Assembly (NCBI GenBank): GCA_038212215.1
Contig: JBBQUT010000019.1
Location: 1-64,000 of the forward strand
Source of the DNA: JALZAI01 sp038212215
GTDB lineage: Bacteria > Actinomycetota > Actinomycetes > Mycobacteriales > Jatrophihabitantaceae
Length of the DNA: 64,000 bases
Reading direction: 5' to 3'
The position numbers were made by a program, and so were the translations under genes. The notes beneath the pieces were generated by a model. The model had not been told where the DNA came from. It was given only the letters and a program-made list of their open reading frames with translations, and did no database searches. Shown here piece after piece: positions 52,126-60,825 of the stretch (position 1 is the stretch's first letter; each line of letters begins with the position of its first letter).

Positions 52126-53756
52126 CAGTTCAGCGCCGCGGCGACGATCTCCTGCGCCTCTGCCTGGATGCGTGCGAGGTGGTGCGGCCCCCGAAACGAT
52201 TCGGCGTAGAGCTTGTAGACGTCCTCAGTGCCCGATGGGCGGGCGGCGAACCAGCCGTGCTCTGTGCTCAGCTTGAGTCCGCCGATCCCCGCCCCATTGC
52301 CCGGCGCCTTGGTCAGCCGTGCTGTGATCGGGTCGCCGGCCAGTACGTCGGCGCTCACATCGGACGGCGAGAGTTTGCCTAGCTTCGCCTTCTCTTCCCG
52401 GGTCGCCGGCGAGTCGATACGCGCGTAGGCGGGCTCGCCAAACTTGCGGGTGAGTTCGGTGTAGAGCTGCGACGGCGATGACCCGGTGACGGCGATGATC
52501 TCGGACGCGAGCAGGCACAGGATGATGCCGTCCTTGTCCGTCGTCCACGCCGATCCGTCGCGGCAGAGGAACGACGCGCCGGCGCTCTCTTCACCACCGA
52601 ATGCGACCGACCCGTCGAGCAGGCCCGGCACGAACCATTTGAACCCGACCGGCACCTCGAGCAGCGTGCGGGCGAGCGACTCGGCCACCCGGTCGATCAT
52701 GGACGAGCTGACCAGCGTCTTGCCGATCGCGGCGGACTCGGGCCAGTAGTCGCGATGGGTGAACAAGTAATTGATCGCGACCGCTAGGAAGTGGTTCGGG
52801 TTCATTAAACCGGCGTCCGGGGTGACGATGCCATGCCGATCGGCGTCGGTGTCGTTTCCGGTCGCCACGTCGAAGTCGTGCTGCTTGGCGATGAGCGAGG
52901 CCATCGCGGACGGCGACGAGCAGTCCATCCGGATCTTGGCGTCCCAGTCGAGGGTCATGAACCGGAACGTCGGATCGACCTGCGGGTTGACCACGCTCAG
53001 ATCCAGCCCGTACCGCTCGCCGATCTCGCCCCAATACGCCACTGATGCACCGCCCAGCGGGTCAGCGCCGATCCGCACCCCGGCCGAGCGGATCGCATCG
53101 AGATCGACGACCGCCGACAGCCCCGAGACGTACTTGTCGAGGAAGTCGTAGCTGCCGGCGCCCGTCCGCGCCCGCGAATAGGGCACCCGGCGCACGCCGT
53201 CGAGCCCGGCAGCAAGCAACTCGTTCGCGCGGTCCTGGATCCAGGTGGTGATGTCCGTGCCGGCCGGCCCGCCGTCGGGCGGGTTGTACTTGAAGCCGCC
53301 GTCCCGCGGCGGGTTGTGCGACGGGGTCACCACCACGCCGTCAGCGCGATGGGCGGGGCCAGCCGCGTTGTGCGCGAGAATGGCGCGCGATACGGCAGGG
53401 GTGGGCGTGTAACCGCCGCGCGAGTCGACGAGCACCGTCACATCGTTGGCGACGAACACCTCGAGCGCGGACGCCGTCGCCGGCTCGGAGAGCGCATGCG
53501 TGTCGGCGCCGAGGAACAGCGGCCCGTCGATGCCGTTCTGCGCGCGGTACTCGCAGATCGCCTGGCTGGTGGCCAGGATGTGGTCCTCGTTGAAGGTTGC
53601 TGCGAATGCCGAGCCGCGGTGCCCGGACGTGCCGAACGACACCCGTTGCTCGGGACGTGACACATCGGGATGCTCGACGTAGTAGGCGGTCACCAATCGG
53701 GGGACGTCGACCAGATCTTCGGGACGGGCCGGGGTTCCTGCGCGCGGATCGGGCAT
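52125..53756 (-). CDS. pgm: Phosphoglucomutase (alpha-D-glucose phosphate-specific)
   Basis: 543 residues from the ATG at 53756. Conserved features: RVSFGTSGHRGSAF, phosphoserine loop GVVVTPSHNPPRDGG (about 145), metal loop GNDTDADRHG, sugar loop GGEESAGASF and phosphate-binding RPSGTEDVYK. It interconverts glucose 1-phosphate and glucose 6-phosphate (alpha anomer), complementing the beta-specific enzyme at 14360. Adjacent to corA. The open frame upstream of 53756 overlaps the divergent amidase and is not used. Confidence 0.94.
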   Translation of the reverse strand: MPDPRAGTPARPEDLVDVPRLVTAYYVEHPDVSRPEQRVSFGTSGHRGSAFAATFNEDHILATSQAICEYRAQNGIDGPLFLGADTHALSEPATASALEVFVANDVTVLVDSRGGYTPTPAVSRAILAHNAAGPAHRADGVVVTPSHNPPRDGGFKYNPPDGGPAGTDITTWIQDRANELLAAGLDGVRRVPYSRARTGAGSYDFLDKYVSGLSAVVDLDAIRSAGVRIGADPLGGASVAYWGEIGERYGLDLSVVNPQVDPTFRFMTLDWDAKIRMDCSSPSAMASLIAKQHDFDVATGNDTDADRHGIVTPDAGLMNPNHFLAVAINYLFTHRDYWPESAAIGKTLVSSSMIDRVAESLARTLLEVPVGFKWFVPGLLDGSVAFGGEESAGASFLCRDGSAWTTDKDGIILCLLASEIIAVTGSSPSQLYTELTRKFGEPAYARIDSPATREEKAKLGKLSPSDVSADVLAGDPITARLTKAPGNGAGIGGLKLSTEHGWFAARPSGTEDVYKLYAESFRGPHHLARIQAEAQEIVAAALN

Positions 53757-53830
53757 GCTGCCATCCTGGCACCGGAGCACGTCCGACGCTGCACGCGCCC
53801 CGTTGCCGTCGGTTCGGACCACGGTCCAGA

Positions 53831-55192
53831 ATGTCCACCATGCTGCAGAGCGCTGCGGAGATCGCGTCCGCCGTCCGGACCGGGGCAATGACTGCGCGCG
53901 CCGCGGCCCAGGCTGCGCTGACCCGCATCGCCGAGCGCGACGGCGACATCGGCGCATTCCAAGTCGTGCGCACCGAGGCCGCCCTGGACGACGCCGACGC
54001 CGTCGACGCGCGCGCCGACCGTGCCACTCTGGCGCTCGCGGGCGTACCCGTCGCGATCAAGGACAACGTCGCCGTCGCCGGGGTTGCGATGCGCAACGGC
54101 TCTTGGGGCAGTGACCCCAACGCGCAGGGGCACGATCATCGCGTCGTGCAGCGCCTGCGGGCGGCCGGCGCAGTCATCGTAGGAGTCACCCGTGTGCCGG
54201 AGCTCTGCGTTTTCGGCTGCACCGACTCCGTGTACGGCGTGACGAGAAACCCGTGGTGCCGTGATCGCACGCCGGGTGGCTCGTCCGGCGGTTCGGCGGC
54301 ATCGGTCGCCGCCGGTCTGGTGCCGGTGGCGCATGGCAACGACGGGATGGGCTCGGTACGCATCCCCGCCGCCTGCTGCGGGCTGGTCGGCATGAAACCC
54401 GGTCTCGGCGTCGTCCCGTCCGGTCTCGGCAACGGGTCGTGGTTCGACATGGCGGAGAACGGCGTGCTCGCGACGACCGTCTCCGACGCCGCGCTGGTGC
54501 TCTCGGTGCTCGCCGATCGCCCGGAGCTCGCCGAGTTGGCGGAGCCGGGACGCGTCCGCGTGGCGGTGTCGGTGCGCTCGCCGGCCGCTGGGATGCCGGT
54601 GGACCGAACCTGGGCGGCCGCCGCGCGCGAGGCCGGCCGGGTGCTCGGCTCGGCCGGGCACACCGTGCGGCAGGCGAACCCGCCCTACAACCTGACGCTC
54701 ACCGCGTCCGGGCTCGCGCGCTGGTTCGCTGGCGCCGAGCTGGACGCGCGCCTGCTCGCCGACCGGTCGCGCCTCGAACCCCGGGTACGCAGGCACGCAG
54801 CGCTCGGCCGTCTCATCCTGCGCGCCGGGTTCCCACGTGCCGCTGGTCGCGCCAAGTGGCAGGCCCGGGTCGACGCCTTTTTCGCCGATCATGACGTGCT
54901 GGTTACCCCGGCGCTGGGGCAGTCGCCGCCACGCTCGATCGAGTGGGGTAAGCGTGGGTGGCTGGCGAACGTGCTGGTCAATGCCCGCTACGCCCCGTTC
55001 GCCGCACCGTGGAACGTGGCGGGTTGGCCGGCGATCTGCGTGCCTACCGGTGTCGGGGCCGACGGCCTGCCCCGTGCTGTGCAGCTGGTCGCTCGTCCGG
55101 GCGGCGAGGCGCTGTTGCTGTCAGTGGCTGCTCAGTTGGAGGCCTTGCGTCCGTGGGCCAGGGTGGCGACCGAGTACGCCGGTCGAGGCTGA
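53831..55192 (+). CDS. Amidase-signature family enzyme
   Basis: 453 residues from ATG 53831 (ATG 53840 possible). The Ser-cisSer-Lys triad is present: Lys in GVPVAIKDNVAVAG (about 77) and the signature TPGGSSGGSAASVAAGLVPVAHGNDGMGSVRIPAACCG (about 148-185). It hydrolyses an amide; the substrate is unknown. The usual GATA/AS tail APFAAPWNVAGWPAICVPTG is intact. Divergent from pgm with a 74-bp gap. Confidence 0.88.
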   Translation: MSTMLQSAAEIASAVRTGAMTARAAAQAALTRIAERDGDIGAFQVVRTEAALDDADAVDARADRATLALAGVPVAIKDNVAVAGVAMRNGSWGSDPNAQGHDHRVVQRLRAAGAVIVGVTRVPELCVFGCTDSVYGVTRNPWCRDRTPGGSSGGSAASVAAGLVPVAHGNDGMGSVRIPAACCGLVGMKPGLGVVPSGLGNGSWFDMAENGVLATTVSDAALVLSVLADRPELAELAEPGRVRVAVSVRSPAAGMPVDRTWAAAAREAGRVLGSAGHTVRQANPPYNLTLTASGLARWFAGAELDARLLADRSRLEPRVRRHAALGRLILRAGFPRAAGRAKWQARVDAFFADHDVLVTPALGQSPPRSIEWGKRGWLANVLVNARYAPFAAPWNVAGWPAICVPTGVGADGLPRAVQLVARPGGEALLLSVAAQLEALRPWARVATEYAGRG

Positions 55193-55200
55193 GCGGGCGT

Positions 55201-56208
55201 TCAGGTGGGGCCGCTGAAGTCCAGATGGCCGGTCCGCGCGGCGATGACACCCGCTTGGAAGCGGCTGGTGGCGCCGACCTGGGCCATGTAATCGGCGATC
55301 TGGCGCCGGCAGGTGCGCACCGAAATCGACAGCCGCCGCGAGATTGCCTCGTCCTTCTCGCCTTCGGCCATCAGGCGCAGGATGGCGGCGCGGGTCTGAT
55401 CGAGCTCGGCGGTGTCGTGCTGGCGCGAGAGCGCGTCCTCGAGGGTCTGCGCCTCCGACCACAGCTGCTCGAAGGTTGCGACGACCCAGGCAATGACGTT
55501 CGGCTCACGCACGATCGCCAAACCCATCTTGGACGAGTCACCAGTCGGTATCGGCAGCAGAGCCACCTCGCGGTCGATGACCAGGCTGCGCCCCGGGACC
55601 GATGTGGCGAAGCGAATCTTGGCCCCGTTGTCCGCGTACTCGGCGAGATAGCTGCGGGTGTGCCGGTCGCGAAGCGCAGCGTGCTGGTAGAGGACGCGGG
55701 TGCGGATGCCGCGGCGCAGCGAGTAGAGGTTCGCGATGCGGGTGCGGCTGTCGATGCGCGTTTTGGGCAGGCGTCCGGGAGCGACCGAGAGCAATTCGTT
55801 CTGAACGCTATCCGCGTAGTGCATCAGGACATTGTTGATCTCGCGCTGGTCGTAGATGACGTCGACCGCGTTGTCGGGCGTACTGGGAGCGAGGGCCTCG
55901 TTCCAGTCCAGGACGAGGCGGCGGATCGCGTTGCGCCGCGCCTCCACCGAGGCGCGGCGCGCGCCGAGTTCTAGATCCTCGGCGCCCAGCACAGTCGTCT
56001 CGGCGAGCATCGGGCTGACGGCGGACACGCGGTCCAGTTCGTCGACGCGCAGCAGGCCCATCTCGCAAAGCAGCTTCGCGGGCTTGTCGAGCTCCTCGGC
56101 CGACTGGCCGCTCGCCTCGGCAAGAGCGGCCATCGACATTCCCGGATGGGTCAGCGCAGCGCGGTAGAGTTCGACCTCGACGGCGCCGAGTTCGTCCAAC
56201 TCGCCCAT
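55201..56208 (-). CDS. TrmB/LuxR-type transcriptional regulator next to a small secreted peptide gene
   Basis: 335 residues. N-terminal TrmB-like winged helix (VEVELYRAALTHPGMSMAALAEASGQ, residues 1-70). A middle domain with RTRVLYQHAALRDRHTRSYLAEYADNGAKIRFATSVPGRSLVIDREVALLP resembles the sensor part of TrmB-like regulators. The C-terminal LuxR helix-turn-helix is AILRLMAEGEKDEAISRRLSISVRTCRRQIADYMAQVGATSRFQAG (about 280-325). No receiver domain, so it likely senses a ligand directly. It is divergent from a gene for a 95-residue secreted peptide, with a 79-bp gap containing a perfect palindrome. Regulation of, or by, that peptide is an attractive inference. Confidence 0.85.
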   Translation of the reverse strand: MGELDELGAVEVELYRAALTHPGMSMAALAEASGQSAEELDKPAKLLCEMGLLRVDELDRVSAVSPMLAETTVLGAEDLELGARRASVEARRNAIRRLVLDWNEALAPSTPDNAVDVIYDQREINNVLMHYADSVQNELLSVAPGRLPKTRIDSRTRIANLYSLRRGIRTRVLYQHAALRDRHTRSYLAEYADNGAKIRFATSVPGRSLVIDREVALLPIPTGDSSKMGLAIVREPNVIAWVVATFEQLWSEAQTLEDALSRQHDTAELDQTRAAILRLMAEGEKDEAISRRLSISVRTCRRQIADYMAQVGATSRFQAGVIAARTGHLDFSGPT

Positions 56209-56231
56209 ATCGTGACCGCAATTCGTGCCAT

Positions 56232-56243
56232 GCAGCTAGCTGC
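56232..56243. promoter_or_regulatory. Perfect 12-bp palindrome between regulator and peptide gene
   Basis: GCAGCTAGCTGC is self-complementary and central in the 79-bp divergent gap. CTAG-centred palindromes suit a dimeric LuxR-type helix-turn-helix. It is 24 bp upstream of the regulator start and 45 bp upstream of the peptide start. Confidence 0.5.
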
Positions 56244-56287
56244 CAGCCGCTAAATTTGTGTTTTCGGTATCTGAAGAGGAATCCTAG

Positions 56288-56575
56288 GTGTCGGATGCGC
56301 AATCAAGCTCGCTGACCCGGTTGCTGACCGAATCCGGAACGCCGATCCCACCCTCAATTCAACGCAAGATAAACGAAACGGACAACCCGGTGGCTATTTC
56401 GGTGCGTAAGTTCCTTGCTGTCATCTCACTTGGCGCTGCGCTGAGTGTTGGTGCGCTCAGCGTGGGCGCGGCGGACGCGAATGCAGCCACGACGGCGGTA
56501 GGTGCATCATCGGGTGCGGCGTCGCTGACTGCGGTGCACACCCACCAGGTTCGGCCACTCGACTGGTGGTGGTAG
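56288..56575 (+). CDS. Small secreted peptide precursor with a Trp-rich C-terminus
   Basis: 95 residues from GTG 56288 with GAGGA upstream; a GTG at 56390 would start directly at the signal peptide (VAISVRKFLAV). The hydrophobic core FLAVISLGAALSVGALSVGAA is followed by a signal-peptidase site ADANA/ATTAV, giving a predicted mature chain of 29 residues that ends HTHQVRPLDWWW. The mature part is Ala/Ser/Thr-rich with no Cys. No known enzyme or toxin fold is recognisable. Divergent from a TrmB/LuxR regulator and followed by a strong terminator, so it is a stand-alone peptide gene, possibly a signal. Confidence 0.7.
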   Translation: MSDAQSSSLTRLLTESGTPIPPSIQRKINETDNPVAISVRKFLAVISLGAALSVGALSVGAADANAATTAVGASSGAASLTAVHTHQVRPLDWWW

Positions 56576-56609
56576 CGGCGCCGGTCGGCTGATCGCTGGC
56601 CTGTAGCTA

Positions 56610-56675
56610 CCGATCCCGCCCCGCCTGCCGCGTCCGTCGACGTCGTGGCGCTGCGGGCGGGATCGGTTATTTTGT
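56610..56675 (+). terminator. Rho-independent-type terminator after the peptide gene
   Basis: CCGATCCCGCC (56610-56620) pairs with GGCGGGATCGG (56656-56666), an 11-bp perfect stem, followed by TTATTTTGTT. The T-rich tract is rare in this GC-rich window. It isolates the peptide transcript from purC. Confidence 0.75.
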
Positions 56676-56728
56676 TAGGGAATCCGATCCGGCTGCGAAG
56701 ATCGCGGGCATGAGCGAGGATCGTCGCC

Positions 56729-57619
56729 ATGATTGAGGTGCCTGCCGGGCTCACCGCGCTGCACAGCGGCAAGGTGCGCGATCTTTACCGCACTGAGGAC
56801 GGCCTGCTCGTGATGCTCGCCTCCGACCGTGTGTCCGCGTTCGACTTCGTCCTGAAAACCACCATCCCGGACAAGGGCCGAATCCTTACCGCGCTGTCCG
56901 TGTGGTGGTTCGAGCAGTTGTCGAGCGTCATCAGAAATCATCTGATCAGTGCCGACGATCAGCGGATCCCGGCGCAATGGCGAGGCCGAGCGCTGCTCTG
57001 CGCGCCGTTGTCGATGGTGGCGATCGAGGCGGTGGCGCGCGGCTACCTCACCGGCTCGGGGTTACTCGACTACCGCGAAAGCGGCACGGTCTGCGGCATC
57101 GCGCTACCGCCGGGACTGGTCGACGGGGCCCGCCTGCCGGAGCCCATCTTCACACCCGCGACCAAGGCCGCGCTCGGTGACCACGACGAGAATGTGTCCT
57201 TCGAGGTCGCTGCCGCGGCGGTGGGGGAAGCCACCGCGAGCGAATTGCGCGCCGTCACAATGGAGCTGTATGCCCGCGCGGCGGACATCGCCCGCGATCG
57301 GGGCATCATCGTCGCCGACACCAAGTTCGAGTTCGGCCGCGACGTGCGCACCGGCGCGCTCGTGTTGGCCGACGAGGTGCTCACGCCAGATTCGTCCAGG
57401 TTCTGGCCGGCCGACCAGTGGCACCCGGGGCAGCCGCAACAAAGCTTCGACAAGCAGTACGTCCGCGACTGGCTGCTCTCGCCGGCGTCGGGATGGGACC
57501 GTGAGTCAGGGACAGCGCCCCCGCCACTGCCCGACGCCGTGGTCGCAGCGACACGCAAGCGCTACGTCGAGGCTTACGAGCGGCTGACCGGCCGTGCCTT
57601 CTCCGACTGGATCGCCTGA
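56729..57619 (+). CDS. purC: Phosphoribosylaminoimidazole-succinocarboxamide synthase
   Basis: 296 residues. SAICAR synthetase motifs: HSGKVRDLYRTEDGLLVMLASDRVSAFDF, EAVARGYLTGSGLLDY, DTKFEFGRD, LTPDSSRFWPADQW and SFDKQYVRDWL. Step in purine synthesis adding aspartate to CAIR. purS, purQ and purL, acting earlier in the same pathway, lie 2.3 kb downstream, separated by a MarR gene and an aldehyde dehydrogenase. The 3' end overlaps the convergent MarR gene by 46 bp. Confidence 0.94.
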   Translation: MIEVPAGLTALHSGKVRDLYRTEDGLLVMLASDRVSAFDFVLKTTIPDKGRILTALSVWWFEQLSSVIRNHLISADDQRIPAQWRGRALLCAPLSMVAIEAVARGYLTGSGLLDYRESGTVCGIALPPGLVDGARLPEPIFTPATKAALGDHDENVSFEVAAAAVGEATASELRAVTMELYARAADIARDRGIIVADTKFEFGRDVRTGALVLADEVLTPDSSRFWPADQWHPGQPQQSFDKQYVRDWLLSPASGWDRESGTAPPPLPDAVVAATRKRYVEAYERLTGRAFSDWIA

Positions 57620-58107
57620 CACGGTTCGCCGTCGCATCTCCCGGCGAAGTGCGCCACGACCTTGTCCCCGATCGAGGTCAGCGCCGCCAGCTCGTCCGCG
57701 CCGAGTAGGCCGATGAGGTGCTCGCGCACCGATTCGACGTGGCCCGGGGCGGCTTCGCGAATCGCGTCCCAACCGTGCTCGCTGAGCACGACGTACGCCC
57801 CGCGCAGGTCATCGCTGCAGCCGGACCGTTCGACCAGGCCGCGCTGCTGCATCCGCGTGACGTGATGGGAGAGCCGGCTCGGCGACCACTGCATTGCCGA
57901 CGCCATCTCGGTGAGCCGGCGCCGCTGGCCCGGCGTTTCGGACAACGAAGACAGGACTAGGTAGTCAGGCATCGACAGGCCCGACTGCTGGCCGAGGTCG
58001 CGCGCGAGCGCCGAATCGACGAGGAGCACCGTCAGCCGGTACGCGCGCCAGGCCGCCTGCTCCTCGTCACTCAGCCACCGCGCCATCCGATGAGGATAGC
58101 GCTTCAT
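57574..58107 (-). CDS. MarR-family transcriptional regulator
   Basis: 177 residues with a winged helix: LSMPDYLVLSSLSETPGQRRRLTEMASAMQWSPSRLSHHVTRMQQRGLVERSGCSDDLRGAYVVLSEHG (about 45-115). The SPSRLSHHVTRM recognition helix and DLRG wing are typical. Divergent from the aldehyde dehydrogenase gene, which it may regulate. It overlaps the end of purC by 46 bp on the opposite strand. Confidence 0.86.
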   Translation of the reverse strand: MKRYPHRMARWLSDEEQAAWRAYRLTVLLVDSALARDLGQQSGLSMPDYLVLSSLSETPGQRRRLTEMASAMQWSPSRLSHHVTRMQQRGLVERSGCSDDLRGAYVVLSEHGWDAIREAAPGHVESVREHLIGLLGADELAALTSIGDKVVAHFAGRCDGEPCQAIQSEKARPVSRS

Positions 58108-58176
58108 GACGTGTCACCTATGAAGTGGCCGCTACGAGGTATGCGGATCGGCGCCGCGAGGTCCAGTATGTGGGGC

Positions 58177-58251
58177 ATGACCGCCCTCCGCTTCGCTCCG
58201 GCCGCCGAAGGCCATGCCCATGTGTCATTCGCTCGCGGGGCTCGCTCATGA
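58177..58251 (+). repeat. Dispersed junction repeat, copy C, with duplicated gene start
   Basis: ATGACCGCCCTCCGCTTCGCT (58177-58197) and ATGACGGCCCTCCGCTTCGCT (58248-58268) differ at one base and enclose GGCCGCCGAAGGCCA and TTCGCTCGC elements shared with copy A. The first copy opens a 24-codon frame (MTALRFAPAAEG... GARS) whose TGA overlaps the true ATG (TCATGA), like a coupled leader peptide. Confidence 0.6.
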
Positions 58252-59819
58252 CGGCCCTCCGCTTCGCTGCACTCCCGCGCATCCTGGCGGACGGTGGCGC
58301 CAAGAAGTTGCTGGCCCAGGTGCCGTGCACGTCCGGCGACACCGTGGAGACGTTCGCGCCCTACAACGGCGAACGGATCGCGGTGCTACCCCAATGCAGT
58401 TCGGCCGACGTCGTAGCGGCGTTCGAGCGGGCCCGCGCCGCGCAGCGTGCGTGGGCCGCGACGCCGGTGCAGCAGCGGGCGAAGGTGTTCCTGCGGCTGC
58501 ACGATCTGATCCTGCAGCGGCAGGACGAGATCATGGATCTCATCCAGGCCGAGAACGGCAAAACCCGCCGCGACGCCTTCCTCGAGGTGGCCGACGTCGC
58601 CATCACCGCGCGCTACTACTCCCGCGTCGCCCGTGGGTTGCTGCGCGCCAAGCGCAGGACCGGGCTGCTGCCAGGCCTTACCGCGACCCGCGAACTGCGC
58701 CCGCCCAAGGGCGTGGTCACGGTCATCTCGCCGTGGAACTATCCGTTGTCCCTCGCCGTGAGCGACACGATTCCGGCCTTGCTCGCAGGCAATGCCGTGG
58801 TGCAGAAGCCAGACAACCAGACCGCCCTTACCGCCCTGTGGAGCCTGGCGCTGACCCGCGAGGCGGGTCTGCCAGCGGACCTGTGGCAACTCGTGCTCGG
58901 TCGCGGATCGAGCATCGGCACTGCGCTGGTTGACGGCGCGGACTACCTGATGTTCACCGGGTCCACCGCCAGCGGCAAGCGTATTGCCGAGCAGGCCGCC
59001 GCGCGGCTGATCGGCTGCTCGGCCGAGTTGGGCGGCAAGAACGCCATGCTCGTGCTGGACGACGCCGACCTCGACCGCGCCGTCGAGGGCGCCGTACGCG
59101 CGTGCTTCTCCTCCAGCGGGCAGCTCTGCATCTCGATCGAGCGGATGTACGTGCAGGACGGCGGCTACGACCGTTTCGTCCCCCGCTTCGTGCGTGCGGT
59201 GCAGGACATGGTGCTCGGCGGCGGCTACGACTTCAGCTACGACATGGGTTCGTTGACGACCGCCGACCAGCTCGCGGTGGTCACCAAGCACGTCGAGGAC
59301 GCGGTATCGCACGGCGCGACCGTGCATGCCGGCGGACACGCCCGTCCGGATCTCGGCCCGCTGTTCTTCGAACCGACGGTGCTGAGCAACGTCACGCCTG
59401 CAGCAAGTTGCTTCGCGGGGGAAACCTTCGGCCCACTCGTGTCGATCTACCGATTCACCGCACTGGACGACGCGATCGCGCAGGCGAACGACACGGTCTA
59501 CGGTCTCAACGCCTCCATCTGGACGCGCAGCGTGAGCCGGGGACGTGAAGTCGGAGCCCGTCTGCGCGCCGGCACCGTCAACATCAACGAGGGGTACGGC
59601 GCCGCGTGGGGCTCCGTCGACGCCCCGATGGGCGGGATGGGGGAATCCGGGGTCGGCCGGCGACACGGCAGCGAGGGCCTGCTCAAGTACACCGAGGCGC
59701 AGACCCTGAGCCGGCAGCGACTCGCTAACCTCGCCCCGCCCGGCAAGCTCTCCCAGGAGCAGTTCGCCAAGATCATGACGCGGTCGTTGGGACTGTTGAA
59801 GCGGGTCGGCTGGCGCTGA
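58248..59819 (+). CDS. Succinate-semialdehyde-dehydrogenase-like aldehyde dehydrogenase
   Basis: 523 residues from ATG 58248 (MTALRFAALPRIL). ALDH motifs: VVTVISPWNYPLSLAVSDTIPALLAGNAVVQKP, FTGSTASGKRIAEQAA, Glu in SAELGGKNAML (about 259), catalytic Cys in SSSGQLCISIER (about 293) and GETFGPLVSIYRF. Closest in style to the GabD2 group of actinobacterial succinic semialdehyde dehydrogenases; the substrate is inferred. The start sits at the edge of repeat copy C, which duplicates the first 21 bp upstream. A MarR gene is divergent. Confidence 0.88.
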   Translation: MTALRFAALPRILADGGAKKLLAQVPCTSGDTVETFAPYNGERIAVLPQCSSADVVAAFERARAAQRAWAATPVQQRAKVFLRLHDLILQRQDEIMDLIQAENGKTRRDAFLEVADVAITARYYSRVARGLLRAKRRTGLLPGLTATRELRPPKGVVTVISPWNYPLSLAVSDTIPALLAGNAVVQKPDNQTALTALWSLALTREAGLPADLWQLVLGRGSSIGTALVDGADYLMFTGSTASGKRIAEQAAARLIGCSAELGGKNAMLVLDDADLDRAVEGAVRACFSSSGQLCISIERMYVQDGGYDRFVPRFVRAVQDMVLGGGYDFSYDMGSLTTADQLAVVTKHVEDAVSHGATVHAGGHARPDLGPLFFEPTVLSNVTPAASCFAGETFGPLVSIYRFTALDDAIAQANDTVYGLNASIWTRSVSRGREVGARLRAGTVNINEGYGAAWGSVDAPMGGMGESGVGRRHGSEGLLKYTEAQTLSRQRLANLAPPGKLSQEQFAKIMTRSLGLLKRVGWR

Positions 59820-59882
59820 CTCGAGCTCGCTAGGCTCGGCTGCAGCGTTGCCTTCCGAACCCCGACTTCTCTGGAGTTGCCC

Positions 59883-60113
59883 GTGGCCCGCGTGGTCGTC
59901 GACGTCGTGCTCAAGCCCGAGATCCTCGATCCGCAGGGCCAAGCGATAGTGGGCGCTCTCGACCGGCTCGGCATCGCCGGCGTGAGCGACGTGCGGCAGG
60001 GCAAGCACTTCGAACTCGAGGTCGAGGACAGCGTCGACGACGATGCGCTCACCGAACTCGCCGACACCCTGCTCGCCAACCCGGTGATCGAGAACTTCAC
60101 GATCCACCGCTGA
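59883..60113 (+). CDS. purS: Phosphoribosylformylglycinamidine synthase subunit PurS
   Basis: 76 residues from GTG 59883 (TTG 59877 possible): VVVDVVLKPEILDPQGQAIVGALDRLG and VRQGKHFELEV are typical of PurS, the small bridging subunit of the three-part FGAM synthase. purQ follows 25 bp downstream and purL overlaps purQ. Confidence 0.93.
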   Translation: MARVVVDVVLKPEILDPQGQAIVGALDRLGIAGVSDVRQGKHFELEVEDSVDDDALTELADTLLANPVIENFTIHR

Positions 60114-60138
60114 TCGCGCCGACCGGTAGCCTGACCGC

Positions 60139-60825
60139 GTGCCGGTTCGCGTGGGTGTGGTCAGCTTTCCGGGCAGTCTCGACGATCGCGACGCGATGCG
60201 CGCGGTGCGCCTCGCCGGCGGCGATGCGGTGCCGTTGTGGCACGCCGACGCGGCATTGAACGACGTGGCCGCCGTGATCCTGCCGGGCGGTTTCTCCTAC
60301 GGCGACTATTTGCGCTGCGGCGCGATCGCTCGCTTCTCGCCGGTGATGGCGGCGGTGATCGACGCTGCTCGCGACGGCCTGCCCGTGCTCGGCATCTGCA
60401 ACGGCTTTCAGGTGCTCTGCGAGGCGCATCTGCTGCCCGGCGCGCTGATCCGAAACCGGCTGCGCAAATTCGTGTGCAAGCAACAGCGGCTGCGCGTCGA
60501 GAGCACCGCATCACCCTGGACGGCCGGGTACCGCGAGGGCGAGGAACTGGTGATCCCGCTCAAGAGCGGCGAGGGCGCCTACGTTGCGGACGAGCGAACG
60601 CTCGACGACCTGGAGGCGACCGGACGCGTGGTCGTGCGCTACCTCGAGGAAAATCCGAACGGCAGCTATCGCAACATCGCCGGCATCCGCAACGAGGCGG
60701 GCAACGTGCTCGGACTGATGCCGCACCCGGAGCACGCTGTCGAGGCGCTGACCGGTCCGGGCACCGACGGGCTCCGCTTCTTCCTCAGCCTGACCGGAGC
60801 CGACGCGGCTGGACTGCAGCGATGA
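60139..60825 (+). CDS. purQ: Phosphoribosylformylglycinamidine synthase subunit PurQ (glutaminase)
   Basis: 228 residues from GTG 60139. Class I glutamine amidotransferase: ILPGGFSYGDYLRCGAIAR, nucleophile Cys in VLGICNGFQVL (about 87), and the His/Glu of LMPHPEHAVE. It supplies ammonia to PurL. The stop overlaps the purL start (ATGA). Confidence 0.95.
   Translation: MPVRVGVVSFPGSLDDRDAMRAVRLAGGDAVPLWHADAALNDVAAVILPGGFSYGDYLRCGAIARFSPVMAAVIDAARDGLPVLGICNGFQVLCEAHLLPGALIRNRLRKFVCKQQRLRVESTASPWTAGYREGEELVIPLKSGEGAYVADERTLDDLEATGRVVVRYLEENPNGSYRNIAGIRNEAGNVLGLMPHPEHAVEALTGPGTDGLRFFLSLTGADAAGLQR

Noticed and set aside
53757..53957. N-terminal extension of phosphoglucomutase
   Set aside because: The extension is Arg-rich and overlaps the start of the divergent amidase. 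The family N-terminus fits ATG 53756.
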